Below, piece by piece: positions 1-9,264 of a stretch of 64,000 bases of DNA; the stretch's first letter is position 1, and the number at the start of each line of letters is the position of its first letter. The DNA lies in contig NZ_BEVZ01000003.1 of the NCBI RefSeq assembly GCF_003112515.1, positions 372,001 to 436,000 of the forward strand, written 5' to 3'. The notes below the pieces were generated by a model. That model ran no database searches. It saw only the letters and a list, made by a program, of their open reading frames with translations, and was not told the DNA's origin. Both the position numbers and the translations under genes were made by a program. The DNA comes from Streptomyces fragilis (GTDB taxonomy: Bacteria > Actinomycetota > Actinomycetes > Streptomycetales > Streptomycetaceae).

Positions 1-536
1 AGCAGCGGGCGGAAGGTGGTCGCGGCGACGGCGCGCAGCACCTGGGCCAGCGCGCGCTCGCCGCGGCTCAGCCAGGCGGCGGCCAGCAGCCCCACCCCGA
101 CGTGGCAGGCGAGCAGCGCCCAGGCCGCGCCGGGCCCGCTCTCGGCCAGCACCGCGGCGGCGCCCTCCGGGGAGGCGGCGGGCGTCAGGGACGTGCCCAC
201 CGGGGTGCCGGCGCAGAGCAGGTCGAGGCCGACGGAGTGCAGCGGACCGGTCACCGGGCCGCCGGCCGCGCCGTAGCAGGCGTGCTGGCCGGAGGTGAAG
301 ACCGTGTCGACGGCCAGTTCGAGGGGGACGAGCAGGGCCGCGATCGACCCGAAGCGGCGCTCCCGGCCGGCCAGCGCCCAGGCCGCCACGAAGACGGCCG
401 CGCAGACCGCGGCCACCGTGGACAGCGGGAGCGGCGCGCCCGAGAGCAGCACGTGGGACGCGCTGCCGACCGTCACGGCCAGTGCCGTGAACAGCACCGC
501 GCGCGCGGCTCTCAGGGGGGCCCGGGACATGTCCAT
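1..536 (-). CDS. Membrane protein of unknown function, 3' end beyond the window
   Basis: The minus strand is open from ATG 536 (or ATG 530) to the left edge, so the C-terminus is missing. About 178 residues are visible. They begin MDMSRAPLRAARAVLF and contain at least four hydrophobic stretches, including one ending near GSASHVLL, one around STVAAVCAAVFVAAWALAG, one around SIAALLVPLELAVDTVF, and one around WALLACHVGVGLLAAAWL. This suggests a polytopic cytoplasmic-membrane protein. A short loop with two Cys (GQHACYG and LDLLCAG) lies between predicted helices. The gene is divergent from dnaE across about 180 bp. I do not recognise the family. No clear Shine-Dalgarno sequence decides between the two ATGs. 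Confidence 0.6.
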   Translation of the reverse strand, partial: MDMSRAPLRAARAVLFTALAVTVGSASHVLLSGAPLPLSTVAAVCAAVFVAAWALAGRERRFGSIAALLVPLELAVDTVFTSGQHACYGAAGGPVTGPLHSVGLDLLCAGTPVGTSLTPAASPEGAAAVLAESGPGAAWALLACHVGVGLLAAAWLSRGERALAQVLRAVAATTFRPL

Positions 537-713
537 CTCGCGGAAAGTCTGGCACGCCGCAGGTTAAAGGACTGGTAAAAGGTGACGGCGGCCACCGGCC
601 CGGGCCGGGAAGGTTCCCGATGCCCCGGCTTGTCGGCGGCGGGGCATAGACTTCGAGACCGACAAGCGGACCACGCGCACCCCCCGACCCGTGCTCCTCA
701 GGAGGCCCCACCC

Positions 714-3700
714 GTGTCGAAGCCGCCCTTCACGCACCTGCACGTCCACACCCAGTACTCCCTGCTGGACGGTGCCGCGCGGCTCAAGGACATGTTCCAG
801 GCCTGCCAGGACATGGGGATGACGCACATCGCGATGTCCGACCACGGCAACCTGCACGGCGCCTACGACTTCTTCCACACCGCGAAGAAGTCCGGGATCA
901 CGCCGATCATCGGCATCGAGGCGTACGTCGCCCCCGAGTCGCGGCGCAACAAGCGCAAGATCCAGTGGGGTCAGCCGCACCAGAAGCGCGACGACGTCTC
1001 CGGTTCCGGCGGTTACACCCACAAGACCATCTGGGCGGCGAACGCCACCGGTCTGCACAACCTCTTCCGGCTCTCCTCGGACGCCTACAAGGAGGGCTGG
1101 CTGCAGAAGTGGCCCCGGATGGACAAGGAGACCATCTCCCAGTGGTCCGAGGGCCTGATCGCCTCCACCGGCTGCCCCTCCGGCGAGGTCCAGACCCGGC
1201 TGCGGCTCGGCCAGTTCGACGAGGCCGTCAAGGCGGCCGCCGACTACCAGGACATCTTCGGCAAGGACCGGTACTTCCTGGAGCTGATGGACCACGGCAT
1301 CGACATCGAGCACCGGGTCCGCGAAGGCCTCCTGGAGATCGGCAAGAAGCTCGGCATCCCGCCGCTGGTCACCAACGACTCGCACTACACCTACGCGCAC
1401 GAGGCCACAGCCCACGACGCGCTGCTGTGCATCCAGACCGGCAAGAACCTCTCCGACCCCGACCGCTTCAAGTTCGACGGGACCGGCTACTACCTGAAGT
1501 CGACGGACGAGATGTACGCCATCGACTCCTCCGACGCCTGGCAGGAGGGCTGCCGCAACACCCTCCTGGTCGCCGAACAGATCGACACCACCGGCATGTT
1601 CGAGAAGCGCGACCTGATGCCGAAGTTCGACATCCCGGAGGGCTACACCGAGGTCACCTGGTTCCAGGAGGAGGTCCGCCGCGGCATGGAGCGCCGCTAC
1701 CCGGGCGGCATCCCCGAGGACCGGCAGCGGCAGGCCGACTACGAGATGGACGTCATCATCCAGATGGGGTTCCCCGGCTACTTCCTGGTGGTCGCCGACT
1801 TCATCAACTGGGCCAAGGACAACGGCATCGCCGTGGGCCCCGGCCGAGGCTCCGCGGCCGGTTCGATCGTCGCCTACGCGATGGGCATCACCGACCTCGA
1901 CCCCATCCCGCACGGCCTGATCTTCGAGCGCTTCCTCAACCCCGAGCGCGTCTCCATGCCCGACGTCGACATCGACTTCGACGAGCGCAGGCGCGTCGAG
2001 GTGATCCGGTACGTCACCGAGAAGTACGGCGCCGACAAGGTCGCCATGATCGGCACCTACGGCACCATCAAGGCCAAGAACGCCATCAAGGACTCCGCCC
2101 GCGTCCTGGGCTACCCGTACGCGATGGGCGACCGCATCACCAAGGCGATGCCCGCCGACGTCCTCGGCAAGGGCATCCCGCTCTCCGGCATCACCGACCC
2201 CAAGCACCCCCGTTACTCGGAGGCCGGCGAGGTCCGGTCGATGTACGAGAACGAGCCCGACGTCAAGAAGGTCATCGACACCGCCAAGGGCGTCGAGGGC
2301 CTGGTGCGGCAGATGGGCGTGCACGCCGCCGGCGTCATCATGTCCAGCGAGACCATCACCGACCACGTCCCGGTCTGGGTCCGGCACACCGACGGCGTCA
2401 CCATCACGCAGTGGGACTACCCGAGCTGTGAGTCGCTCGGCCTGCTGAAGATGGACTTCCTCGGCCTGCGCAACCTGACGATCATGGACGACGCCGTCAA
2501 GATGGTGAAGGCCAACAAGGGGATCGACATCGATCTCCTGAGCCTCCCGCTCGACGACCCGAAGACCTTCGAACTGCTCCAGCGGGGCGACACCCTCGGC
2601 GTCTTCCAGTTCGACGGCGGCCCCATGCGCTCCCTGCTGCGCATGATGAAGCCCGACAACTTCGAGGACATCTCCGCCGTCTCGGCCCTGTACCGGCCGG
2701 GCCCGATGGGCATGAACTCGCACATCAACTACGCGCTGCGCAAGAACAAGCAGCAGGAGATCACGCCGATCCACAAGGAGCTGGAGGAGCCCCTCGAGGA
2801 GGTCCTCGCGGTCACCTACGGCCTGATCGTGTACCAGGAGCAGGTGCAGAAGGCCGCGCAGATCGTCGCCGGCTACTCGCTCGGCGAGGCCGACATCCTG
2901 CGCCGCGTGATGGGCAAGAAGAAGCCCGACGAACTGGCCAAGAACTTCACCATCTTCCAGGCCGGCGCCCGCAAGAACGGCTACAGCGACGAGGCGATCC
3001 AGGCGCTGTGGGACGTGCTGGTGCCCTTCGCCGGCTACGCGTTCAACAAGGCCCACTCCGCCGCCTACGGCCTGGTGTCCTACTGGACGGCCTACCTCAA
3101 GGCCAACCACCCGGCCGAGTACATGGCCGGTCTGCTCACCTCGGTGAAGGACGACAAGGACAAGTCCGCGGTCTACCTCAACGAGTGCCGCCGCATGGGC
3201 ATCAAGGTGCTCCCGCCGAACGTCAACGAGTCCGAGCCCAACTTCGCGGCCCAGGGCGACGACGTGATCCTCTTCGGCCTCTCCGCGGTCCGCAACGTCG
3301 GCTCCAACGTCGTCGACTCGGTGATCAGGACCCGCAAGGCCAAGGGGAAGTTCTCCTCCTTCCCCGACTACCTCGACAAGGTCGAGGCCGTGGTCTGCAA
3401 CAAGCGCACCACCGAATCGCTCATCAAGGCCGGCGCCTTCGACTCCCTCGGGCACACCCGCAAGGGCCTGATCGCCCAGTACGAGCCGATGATCGACAAC
3501 GTGGTCCAGGTCAAGCGCAAGGAGGCCGAGGGCCAGTTCGACCTCTTCGGCGGCATGGGCGACGAGGGCGCCGACGAACCCGGCTTCGGACTGGACGTCG
3601 AGTTCACCACCGACGAGTGGGAGAAGACCTACCTCCTCGCCCAGGAGCGGGAGATGCTCGGCCTGTACGTCTCCGACCATCCGCTCTTCGGTCTGGAGAA

Positions 3701-4253
3701 CGTCCTGTCCGACAAGGCGGACGCCGGCATCGCCCAGCTCACCGGCGGCGACTACGGGGACGGCGCCGTGGTCACCATCGGCGGCATCATCTCCGGCATC
3801 CAGCGCAAGATGACCAAGCAGGGCAACGCCTGGGCCATCGCCACCGTCGAGGACCTCGCCGGCTCCATCGACTGCATGTTCTTCCCCGCCACCTACCAGC
3901 TGGTCTCCACCCAGCTCGTCGAGGACGCCGTCGTCTTCGTCAAGGGCCGCCTCGACAAGCGCGAGGACGTGCCGCGGCTGGTCGCCATGGAGCTGATGGT
4001 CCCCGACCTGTCCAACGCCGGGACCAACGCGCCGGTGGTGCTGACCATCCCGGCGGTGAAGGTCACCCCGCCGATGGTGACCCGGCTCGGGGAGATCCTC
4101 TCCAGCCACAAGGGCGACAGCGAGGTGCGGATCAAGCTGCAGGGCCCGCGGAAGACGACCGTCCTGCGCCTGGACCGGCACCGGGTGAAGCCCGACCCCG
4201 CCCTCTACGGCGACCTCAAGGTGCTGCTCGGCCCGTCCTGCCTGGCGGGCTGA
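714..4253 (+). CDS. dnaE: DNA polymerase III alpha subunit
   Basis: This is the replicative DNA polymerase catalytic subunit, 1179 aa, which is full length for actinobacterial DnaE. GTG 714 is chosen because GGAGG lies 8 bp upstream and the protein then opens MSKPPFTHLHVHTQYS. An N-terminal PHP domain with a His-rich metal site (H8, H10, H12) is followed by the C-family polymerase core. The acidic catalytic motif PDVDIDFDERR is near residues 416-426. A tandem HhH region and an OB-fold (VTIGGIISGIQRK, from about residue 1019) come near the C-terminus. It is transcribed alone, with a strong hairpin just downstream. This is the DnaE1-type (PHP plus OB) enzyme, not the mutagenic DnaE2. Confidence 0.98.
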   Translation: MSKPPFTHLHVHTQYSLLDGAARLKDMFQACQDMGMTHIAMSDHGNLHGAYDFFHTAKKSGITPIIGIEAYVAPESRRNKRKIQWGQPHQKRDDVSGSGGYTHKTIWAANATGLHNLFRLSSDAYKEGWLQKWPRMDKETISQWSEGLIASTGCPSGEVQTRLRLGQFDEAVKAAADYQDIFGKDRYFLELMDHGIDIEHRVREGLLEIGKKLGIPPLVTNDSHYTYAHEATAHDALLCIQTGKNLSDPDRFKFDGTGYYLKSTDEMYAIDSSDAWQEGCRNTLLVAEQIDTTGMFEKRDLMPKFDIPEGYTEVTWFQEEVRRGMERRYPGGIPEDRQRQADYEMDVIIQMGFPGYFLVVADFINWAKDNGIAVGPGRGSAAGSIVAYAMGITDLDPIPHGLIFERFLNPERVSMPDVDIDFDERRRVEVIRYVTEKYGADKVAMIGTYGTIKAKNAIKDSARVLGYPYAMGDRITKAMPADVLGKGIPLSGITDPKHPRYSEAGEVRSMYENEPDVKKVIDTAKGVEGLVRQMGVHAAGVIMSSETITDHVPVWVRHTDGVTITQWDYPSCESLGLLKMDFLGLRNLTIMDDAVKMVKANKGIDIDLLSLPLDDPKTFELLQRGDTLGVFQFDGGPMRSLLRMMKPDNFEDISAVSALYRPGPMGMNSHINYALRKNKQQEITPIHKELEEPLEEVLAVTYGLIVYQEQVQKAAQIVAGYSLGEADILRRVMGKKKPDELAKNFTIFQAGARKNGYSDEAIQALWDVLVPFAGYAFNKAHSAAYGLVSYWTAYLKANHPAEYMAGLLTSVKDDKDKSAVYLNECRRMGIKVLPPNVNESEPNFAAQGDDVILFGLSAVRNVGSNVVDSVIRTRKAKGKFSSFPDYLDKVEAVVCNKRTTESLIKAGAFDSLGHTRKGLIAQYEPMIDNVVQVKRKEAEGQFDLFGGMGDEGADEPGFGLDVEFTTDEWEKTYLLAQEREMLGLYVSDHPLFGLENVLSDKADAGIAQLTGGDYGDGAVVTIGGIISGIQRKMTKQGNAWAIATVEDLAGSIDCMFFPATYQLVSTQLVEDAVVFVKGRLDKREDVPRLVAMELMVPDLSNAGTNAPVVLTIPAVKVTPPMVTRLGEILSSHKGDSEVRIKLQGPRKTTVLRLDRHRVKPDPALYGDLKVLLGPSCLAG

Positions 4254-4271
4254 CCCCCGGCGGAACGCTTC

Positions 4272-4314
4272 AGGGGCCCGCCTCGGCTCGCGGTGCGAGC
4301 CCGGGCAGGCCCCT
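4272..4314. terminator. Hairpin downstream of dnaE
   Basis: A nested inverted repeat: an outer 7-bp stem AGGGGCC/GGCCCCT (4272-4278 with 4308-4314) encloses a perfect inner stem GGCTCGC/GCGAGCC with a 3-nt loop (4285-4301). It lies between the convergent ends of dnaE and the small basic gene, so it can serve both. Confidence 0.6.
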
Positions 4315-4343
4315 CAGGGCGCGACGCGCGCGCCGGACGTACG

Positions 4344-4511
4344 TCAGTTGTGGCCGAAGCGGCGCTGCTTGTTGCGCGCGACGTCCGCCGGGCTGCCCTG
4401 GACCTGGGCGACCGTGGACTGGTGCGGGGCGGCCTCGTCCGAGCGCTGCTGCGGACGGTCCGACCGGGCGGCGCGCTGGGCCGGCTTGCGGGTGTTCTTG
4501 TTCTTGGCCAT
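4344..4511 (-). CDS. Small basic conserved protein, 55 aa
   Basis: A 55-residue protein beginning MAKNKNTRKPAQRAARSD. It is rich in Lys, Arg, Gln and Ala, has no hydrophobic segment, and ends NKQRRFGHN. ATG 4511 is chosen over an upstream in-frame ATG because an extended purine-rich site (AGGAGGA) sits about 7 nt upstream. It looks like a small nucleic-acid-binding or intrinsically disordered protein. I recall such short MAKNKN proteins as common in streptomycetes, but no function is known to me. It converges on dnaE. About 260 bp without another gene separate it from the next gene. Confidence 0.7.
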   Translation of the reverse strand: MAKNKNTRKPAQRAARSDRPQQRSDEAAPHQSTVAQVQGSPADVARNKQRRFGHN

Positions 4512-4774
4512 GGTGATCTTCCTCCTGCGGGGGAATCGGTGGGCCAGAGCCGAATTCAGACTCACACAGGCCGCTCACGCACGCATGTCGGACGACTACC
4601 GTCTGTGACAGGCCCGTTGGGGCGCCGCGGCGTCACGGGCCCGCGGCGGCCCGGCGCCGCACGGCCAAACGCCACGCCGAAGATCGAGTTCGGGCCGTGT
4701 GGACCCTCGTGCTGGGGCAGACTCGAACCGAGCCCGAAGCACACCTCCCCGGACAGAGGAAAGAGGGTGACCGC

Positions 4775-6094
4775 GTGGACCGCTGCATCGTCCTGGTGGA
4801 CGCCGGATATCTGCTGGGTGCCGCCGCCAGCCTCCTCGCCGGAGAACCCTCGCGGTCCCGCATCTCCGTCGACCACGCCGCCCTCGTCCAGGGCCTGCGC
4901 GAACGCGCGGAGGCCGACACCCGGCAACCCCTGCTGCGCATCTACTGGTTCGACGGCGCCCCCGACCGGGTCCCGCAGCCGGAGCACCGAAGACTGAGGG
5001 TGATGCCCAGGGTCACCGTCCGCCTCGGCGCCCTCACGCGCTCCGACGGACGCTGGGCGCAGAAGGGCGTCGACGCGGCCATGCACGCCGAACTGACCGA
5101 ACTGGCCCGCAACCGCGCCTGCTCCGACATCGTCCTGGTGACCGGCGACGGCGACCTGCTGCCCGGGATGATGTCCGCCAAGGAGCACGGCGTCGCCGTC
5201 CACCTCTGGGCCGTGCAGGCCGCCGACAACAACTACAACCAGTCCGAGGACCTGGTCGCCGAGGCCGACGAACGCCGCGTCCTCGACCGGGCCTGGATCA
5301 CCCAGGCCGTCCGGGCCCGCGACCTCGCCGGAGCCTGCCCGCCGCAGCCCGCGCCGCGGCCCGAGATCGCCGCCATCCTCTCCGCCCCGCCCGGCGAACC
5401 CCCCGCCCAGGGCGACCGGCAGCCCCCCGCCCGCGACGGCTCCCACCCCGCCTCCGTCGACGCAGGCCCCCTCGACGGACACCCTCTCGACGGGCGCCCC
5501 CTCGAAGGCCATCCCCTCGACGGACGGCCCCTCAACGGCGCCGCCGTCAACGGTCACGGCGACGGCGGCGCCGACCGGGCGCAGGCCACCAGGGGCGTGC
5601 CCACGCCGAAGGACCTCGCCGCCCTGCGGACCCCCGGCCCCCCGGCCGCCGCCCCCGCGCCGCAGCCCGCCACCGCCACCCTGCGCTGGTCCTCCGACCG
5701 CGGCTGGGTCGAGCGCCCCGGCACACCGCCCGAGTCCCCGGAGGCAGCCACCCTGCCCACGCTGGCCCAGCTCACCAGCGCCGAGCAGCGGTGGGCCGAC
5801 CACGAGGAGGACATCACCAGCGTCGGCGGCGACGCCTACGAGGTCGGCCAGGTCTTCGCCCGCCGGTGGATCCAGCGCGTCACCGACACCGCCTGCCTGG
5901 GCAAGCTCTCCGCGGAGTACCCCCGCATCCCGCACCGCATCGACGGCGAACTGCTCCGCTACGCCGCCCGCTTCGGACTGCTGGCGCACAAGGACGACCA
6001 GATCGACGAGCACGACCGCTACGCCATCCGTGCGGGTTTCTGGCGCGAGGTCGACAGCCACACCGGGGCCGAGCGCCCGGCCGTCGCCGAGTGA
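4775..6094 (+). CDS. NYN-domain (PIN-like) putative ribonuclease
   Basis: 439 aa from GTG 4775, preceded by a GAGGAAAGAGGG site. The N-terminal 190 residues are a NYN/LabA-type PIN-like domain: MDRCIVLVDAGYLLG carries the first acidic residue, and SDIVLVTGDGDLLPGM the paired aspartates expected to bind Mg2+ for phosphodiester cleavage. A Pro/Ala-rich linker follows, containing a short tandem peptide repeat of the LDGHP/LDGRP/LEGHP type near residues 231-254 (about 5463-5540). A C-terminal globular region of about 110 residues starts near LAQLTSAEQRWADHEED and resembles the OST-HTH/LOTUS-like tails found on NYN proteins. Family knowledge suggests an RNA-processing role. The substrate is unknown. 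It stands alone between flanking units. Confidence 0.85.
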   Translation: MDRCIVLVDAGYLLGAAASLLAGEPSRSRISVDHAALVQGLRERAEADTRQPLLRIYWFDGAPDRVPQPEHRRLRVMPRVTVRLGALTRSDGRWAQKGVDAAMHAELTELARNRACSDIVLVTGDGDLLPGMMSAKEHGVAVHLWAVQAADNNYNQSEDLVAEADERRVLDRAWITQAVRARDLAGACPPQPAPRPEIAAILSAPPGEPPAQGDRQPPARDGSHPASVDAGPLDGHPLDGRPLEGHPLDGRPLNGAAVNGHGDGGADRAQATRGVPTPKDLAALRTPGPPAAAPAPQPATATLRWSSDRGWVERPGTPPESPEAATLPTLAQLTSAEQRWADHEEDITSVGGDAYEVGQVFARRWIQRVTDTACLGKLSAEYPRIPHRIDGELLRYAARFGLLAHKDDQIDEHDRYAIRAGFWREVDSHTGAERPAVAE

Positions 6095-6182
6095 ACCGCC
6101 CCCTGCCGGGCGCACGGCGGGGCGCCGAAGGCGGCGGGGTTGATTTTCGGGCCGAGTCGGGCACCCCGTAGGCTCATCCCTT

Positions 6183-7196
6183 GTGAACGCACGCTCCGCA
6201 CCGCCGTCCCCTCACCCCGAGGCCGTGTGCGCGGTGCGTGACCTCACCAAGACCTACCCGGCCGGCCGCGGCCGCCGGGGCGCGCCCGGCACCCCCGAGG
6301 TGCGGGCCACTGACGCCGTCAGCCTGGAGATCCGGCGCGGCGAGATCTTCGGCCTGCTCGGCCCCAACGGCGCCGGCAAGTCCACCCTGGTCCGGCAGAT
6401 CACCGGGCTGATGCGGCCCGACCGCGGCAGCGTCACCCTCTACGGCCACGACGTCGTCCGCCACCCCGAGCGCGCCTCGCGGATCCTCGCCTACCTCGGC
6501 CAGGAGTCGACCGCCCTGGACGAGCTGACCGTCTCGCTGGCCGTGGAGACCACCGGCCGGCTGCGCGGGCTCGACGTGCGCGCCGCGCGCGCCGAGCGGG
6601 ACGCCGTCCTCGACGAACTCGGCCTCACCCCCCTTGCCGGCCGCCCCCTGCGCAAGCTGTCCGGGGGCCAGCGCCGGCTCGCCTGCTTCGCCACCGCGCT
6701 GGTCGGCGAGCGCCCCCTGCTGGTCCTCGACGAGCCCACCACCGGCATGGACCCGGTCGCCCGCCGCGCCGTCTGGTCCGCCGTCGACCGCCGCCGCGCC
6801 GAACGCGGGGCGACGGTGCTGCTGGTCACCCACAACGTCATCGAGGCGGAGACCGTGCTGGACCGGGTCGCCGTGCTCGACCGGGGCCGGGTCATCGCCT
6901 GCGACACGCCCTCGGGCCTCAAGGAGCGCGTCGCCGACGAGGTCCGCGTCGACCTGGTCTGGCGGGAGAGCGCCCCGCTGCACGTGCCCGAGGTGGCCGC
7001 GCTGCGCGGCCGCGCCGTCGAGTCCGGCCGCCGCTGGACGCTGCGGCTCGGCCCCGACGAGGCGCGGGCCGCCGTCGGCGCGGTCACCGGCGGGGCCGCC
7101 TTCGCCGCGCTGGACGACTTCACGCTGGCCACGCCGAGCCTGGAGGACGTCTACCTGGCGCTCGGCGGCGAGGCCCGGGGACTGGTGAAGGCATGA
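6183..7196 (+). CDS. ABC transporter ATP-binding protein
   Basis: 337-aa ATPase of the DrrA/ABC-2 type. It has Walker A GPNGAGKST, signature LSGGQRRLACF, Walker B LLVLDEPTTGMDP and switch His LLVTHN. The C-terminal 90 residues form the extra domain typical of DrrA-like exporters. GTG 6183 is the first plausible start. The stop overlaps the next start (ATGA, 7193-7196), and the membrane partner follows at 7411. This is probably an exporter of drugs, lipids or a membrane component. The substrate cannot be told from sequence. Confidence 0.93.
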   Translation: MNARSAPPSPHPEAVCAVRDLTKTYPAGRGRRGAPGTPEVRATDAVSLEIRRGEIFGLLGPNGAGKSTLVRQITGLMRPDRGSVTLYGHDVVRHPERASRILAYLGQESTALDELTVSLAVETTGRLRGLDVRAARAERDAVLDELGLTPLAGRPLRKLSGGQRRLACFATALVGERPLLVLDEPTTGMDPVARRAVWSAVDRRRAERGATVLLVTHNVIEAETVLDRVAVLDRGRVIACDTPSGLKERVADEVRVDLVWRESAPLHVPEVAALRGRAVESGRRWTLRLGPDEARAAVGAVTGGAAFAALDDFTLATPSLEDVYLALGGEARGLVKA

Positions 7197-7414
7197 GGAG
7201 CGGCGACTGCGTCCGCGCCGGGAACGGCACGAGGGGCGGCGACGCGGTCGGCACCGGTGACGGCGCCCGCACCGGGGGCGGCACGGGGGCCGATGAAGGC
7301 GTCCGCACCTGGGGCGGCACGAGGGCCGGTGACGGCGCCCGCGCCGGGGACGGGACGAGCGGCGCCGGGAGTGCCGGGCGGACGACCGCGTCGACGATGA
7401 GGAGCAGCCTGTGA
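7193..7414 (+). CDS. Small Gly-rich repetitive ORF bridging the two ABC genes
   Basis: A 73-codon ORF whose ATG overlaps the ATPase stop (ATGA) and whose stop overlaps the permease GTG (GTGA). Translation could therefore pass straight through by coupling. It is almost entirely Gly, Ala, Thr, Arg and Asp in imperfect 12-residue repeats (36 bp, for example GTGADEGVRTWG then GTRAGDGARAGD). It has no recognisable domain. It may be a real small protein or a repeat expansion that stays open because it keeps the operon coupled. Confidence 0.4.
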   Translation: MRSGDCVRAGNGTRGGDAVGTGDGARTGGGTGADEGVRTWGGTRAGDGARAGDGTSGAGSAGRTTASTMRSSL

Positions 7415-8253
7415 GCGTCGTACCCGCCGAGACCCGGCCGGCCACGGTACCGGCGCCCGCCGCGGCCCCGCGGCCGACGGCCGCCGCCCCCATGCCGTGC
7501 GCCGAGCTGGGACCCAGGACCCGGCTGTGGCCGGCCCTCGACGCCGTCTACCGCGCCCAGCTCTCCCGGGCCCGGGTCGCCCGGATTCCGCTGCTGTTCG
7601 TGGCGACCTTCCAGTCCGTCGGCATCATGATCCTGATGCGCGGCGTGGTGGACGGCGGCGACGAGGCGCGCGCCGTGGTCGCCGGCTCCTCGGTCCTGGT
7701 CGTCGCCTTCGTGGCGCTCAACCTGCTCTCCCAGTACTTCGGGCAGCTGCGGGCCGGCGGCGGGCTCGACCACTACGCCACCCTGCCCGTGCCGCCCGCC
7801 GCGGTGGTGCTGGGCGCGGCCGCCGCCTACGCCTCGTTCACCGTGCCGGGGACCCTGGTCACGGCGGTCTTCGGGTGCCTGCTCTTCGGCCTGCCGCTCA
7901 CCCACCTGTGGGTGCTGGCCGCCGTGGTCCCGCTGGCCGGGGCCGCCCTCGCCGGGCTCGGCGCGGCCTGCGGGCTGCTCGCGCCCCGGCCCGAGCTGGC
8001 CACCCTGCTGGGGCAGCTCGGCATGTCCGCGGCGCTGCTGCTCGGCGTGCTGCCCGCCTCCCGGATGCCGCAGGCGGTCGCCCTGGCCCGGGACCTGCTG
8101 CCCTCCACCTACGCGGTCGAGGCGTTCACCCGCTCCTTCGGGGCGCGGCCGGACTGGGCCCTCGTGCTGGGCGACCTCGCCGTCTGCGCCGCCGTCGGCG
8201 TCGTCTCGCTGGCCGTGGCCACCTGGGCCTACCGCAGGGCCGCCGTCCGGTGA
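7411..8253 (+). CDS. ABC-2 type transporter permease
   Basis: 280 aa from GTG 7411. After a 45-residue Pro/Ala-rich cytoplasmic head there are six hydrophobic segments, including PLLFVATFQSVGIMILM, SSVLVVAFVALNLL, a long helix around [48 protein letters not shown] and LAVCAAVGVVSLAVATW. This is the layout of ABC-2 permeases that partner DrrA-like ATPases. It is the membrane half of the exporter encoded with the 6183-7196 ATPase. Confidence 0.9.
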   Translation: MSVVPAETRPATVPAPAAAPRPTAAAPMPCAELGPRTRLWPALDAVYRAQLSRARVARIPLLFVATFQSVGIMILMRGVVDGGDEARAVVAGSSVLVVAFVALNLLSQYFGQLRAGGGLDHYATLPVPPAAVVLGAAAAYASFTVPGTLVTAVFGCLLFGLPLTHLWVLAAVVPLAGAALAGLGAACGLLAPRPELATLLGQLGMSAALLLGVLPASRMPQAVALARDLLPSTYAVEAFTRSFGARPDWALVLGDLAVCAAVGVVSLAVATWAYRRAAVR

Positions 8254-8287
8254 CGCGCCGTCCGGCCCGGCCTGGCACGATGTCAGG

Positions 8288-9082
8288 GTGACCGCACCCC
8301 TGACTCCTCCTCCGCATCCGCAGTCCTCCTCCCAGGACGGCACTGCCCAGGACGGCACTGCCCACGGCGCCACGGTGCACGGCGCCTCCCCGGTGTCCGA
8401 CGGGTCGCAGGCATCCGAGCGGCACGGCGAGGGCGCGACGGCCGCCGAGCCGGCCGGCGGCTCCCACCGGTACACGCCGCGCTCGGCGCTGCGGGCCTAC
8501 CTGGAGGGCGGCCCCGGCCTGCGCACCGAGCTGCGCCAGGCGGCGCTGGTGCTGGGCTCGCTCACCGCGGCCGGACTGCTGCTGGGGCTGCTCTGGTACT
8601 GGCTGGCGCCGCGGGTGCCGCTGGTGGGCGACGTGACCGACGGCCGGTGGGTCGCCTTCCTCGCCGACATCGAGGGCGAGCAGGCGGTCGGCGCGGACGG
8701 AACGTTCACCCTGCTGGCCGCGGCCTTCGGGCTGGTCGGCGCGGTGCCGGTGTTCCTCCTCGCGCGGCGCGGCGGCGTCCCGGTGGTCGCGGGGCTGTGC
8801 CTCGGCGGGCTGCTCGGATCGCTGGTGGCGTGGCAGGTCGGCATGTCGCTCGGCCCCACCCGGGACGTGGCGGCGCACGCCCGCCAGGTGGGCGAGGGCG
8901 TCCGGTTCGACGCGCCGCTGGAACTCCACGCGATCAGCGCGCTGGCCGCCTGGCCGGTGGTGGCCCTGCTGACCCACCTGACCCTCACCGCGCTCCTGGT
9001 GCCGCGCGAGGACGAGGAGCCGGGAGGCGACCTGCGCGACGACGGCGACGAACCGGCGGCAGCCGTGAACCTCCGGAAGTAG
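8288..9082 (+). CDS. DUF2567-type membrane protein
   Basis: 264 aa from GTG 8288. A 75-residue polar head (Gln, Asp, His and Gly-rich) precedes four hydrophobic segments: LGSLTAAGLLLGLLWYW, TLLAAAFGLVGAVPVFLLA, VVAGLCLGGLLGSLVAWQVG and LAAWPVVALLTHLTLTALLV. The loop APRVPLVGDVTDGRWVAF between helices 1 and 2 is, from memory, characteristic of the actinobacterial DUF2567 family. No enzymatic motif is seen. It may be co-transcribed with the ABC exporter (34-bp gap). Confidence 0.75.
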   Translation: MTAPLTPPPHPQSSSQDGTAQDGTAHGATVHGASPVSDGSQASERHGEGATAAEPAGGSHRYTPRSALRAYLEGGPGLRTELRQAALVLGSLTAAGLLLGLLWYWLAPRVPLVGDVTDGRWVAFLADIEGEQAVGADGTFTLLAAAFGLVGAVPVFLLARRGGVPVVAGLCLGGLLGSLVAWQVGMSLGPTRDVAAHARQVGEGVRFDAPLELHAISALAAWPVVALLTHLTLTALLVPREDEEPGGDLRDDGDEPAAAVNLRK

Positions 9083-9264
9083 GCCGCGCCCAGGCCCCGG
9101 GCCCCCGGCCCTCAGGCCCCGCTGGGCCCCCGGGCCCACGCCGCGCCCAGGCCCCGGGCCCCCGGCCCTCAGGCCCCGCTGGGCCCCCCAGGCCCACGCC
9201 GCGCCCAGGCCCCGGGCCCCTGGCCCCCAGGCCCCGCTGGGCCCCCGGCCTCCGGGCCCACGCC
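9083..9264. repeat. Tandem repeat, about 57 bp unit, three copies
   Basis: Three near-identical GC-rich units begin at 9083, 9140 and 9198 (period 57-58 bp), each opening GCCGCGCCCAGGCCCCGGGC. With the adjacent 33-bp array they fill the gap between the DUF2567 gene and the deacylase gene. Reading frames stay open through the array on both strands, but their composition is pure repeat translation, so I annotate no gene here. Confidence 0.85.

Noticed and set aside
564..4181. Very long open frame antisense to dnaE
   Set aside because: It is the shadow of a high-GC coding gene. Its translation is Val/Gly/Leu/Asp-biased with no domain, and dnaE is certain.
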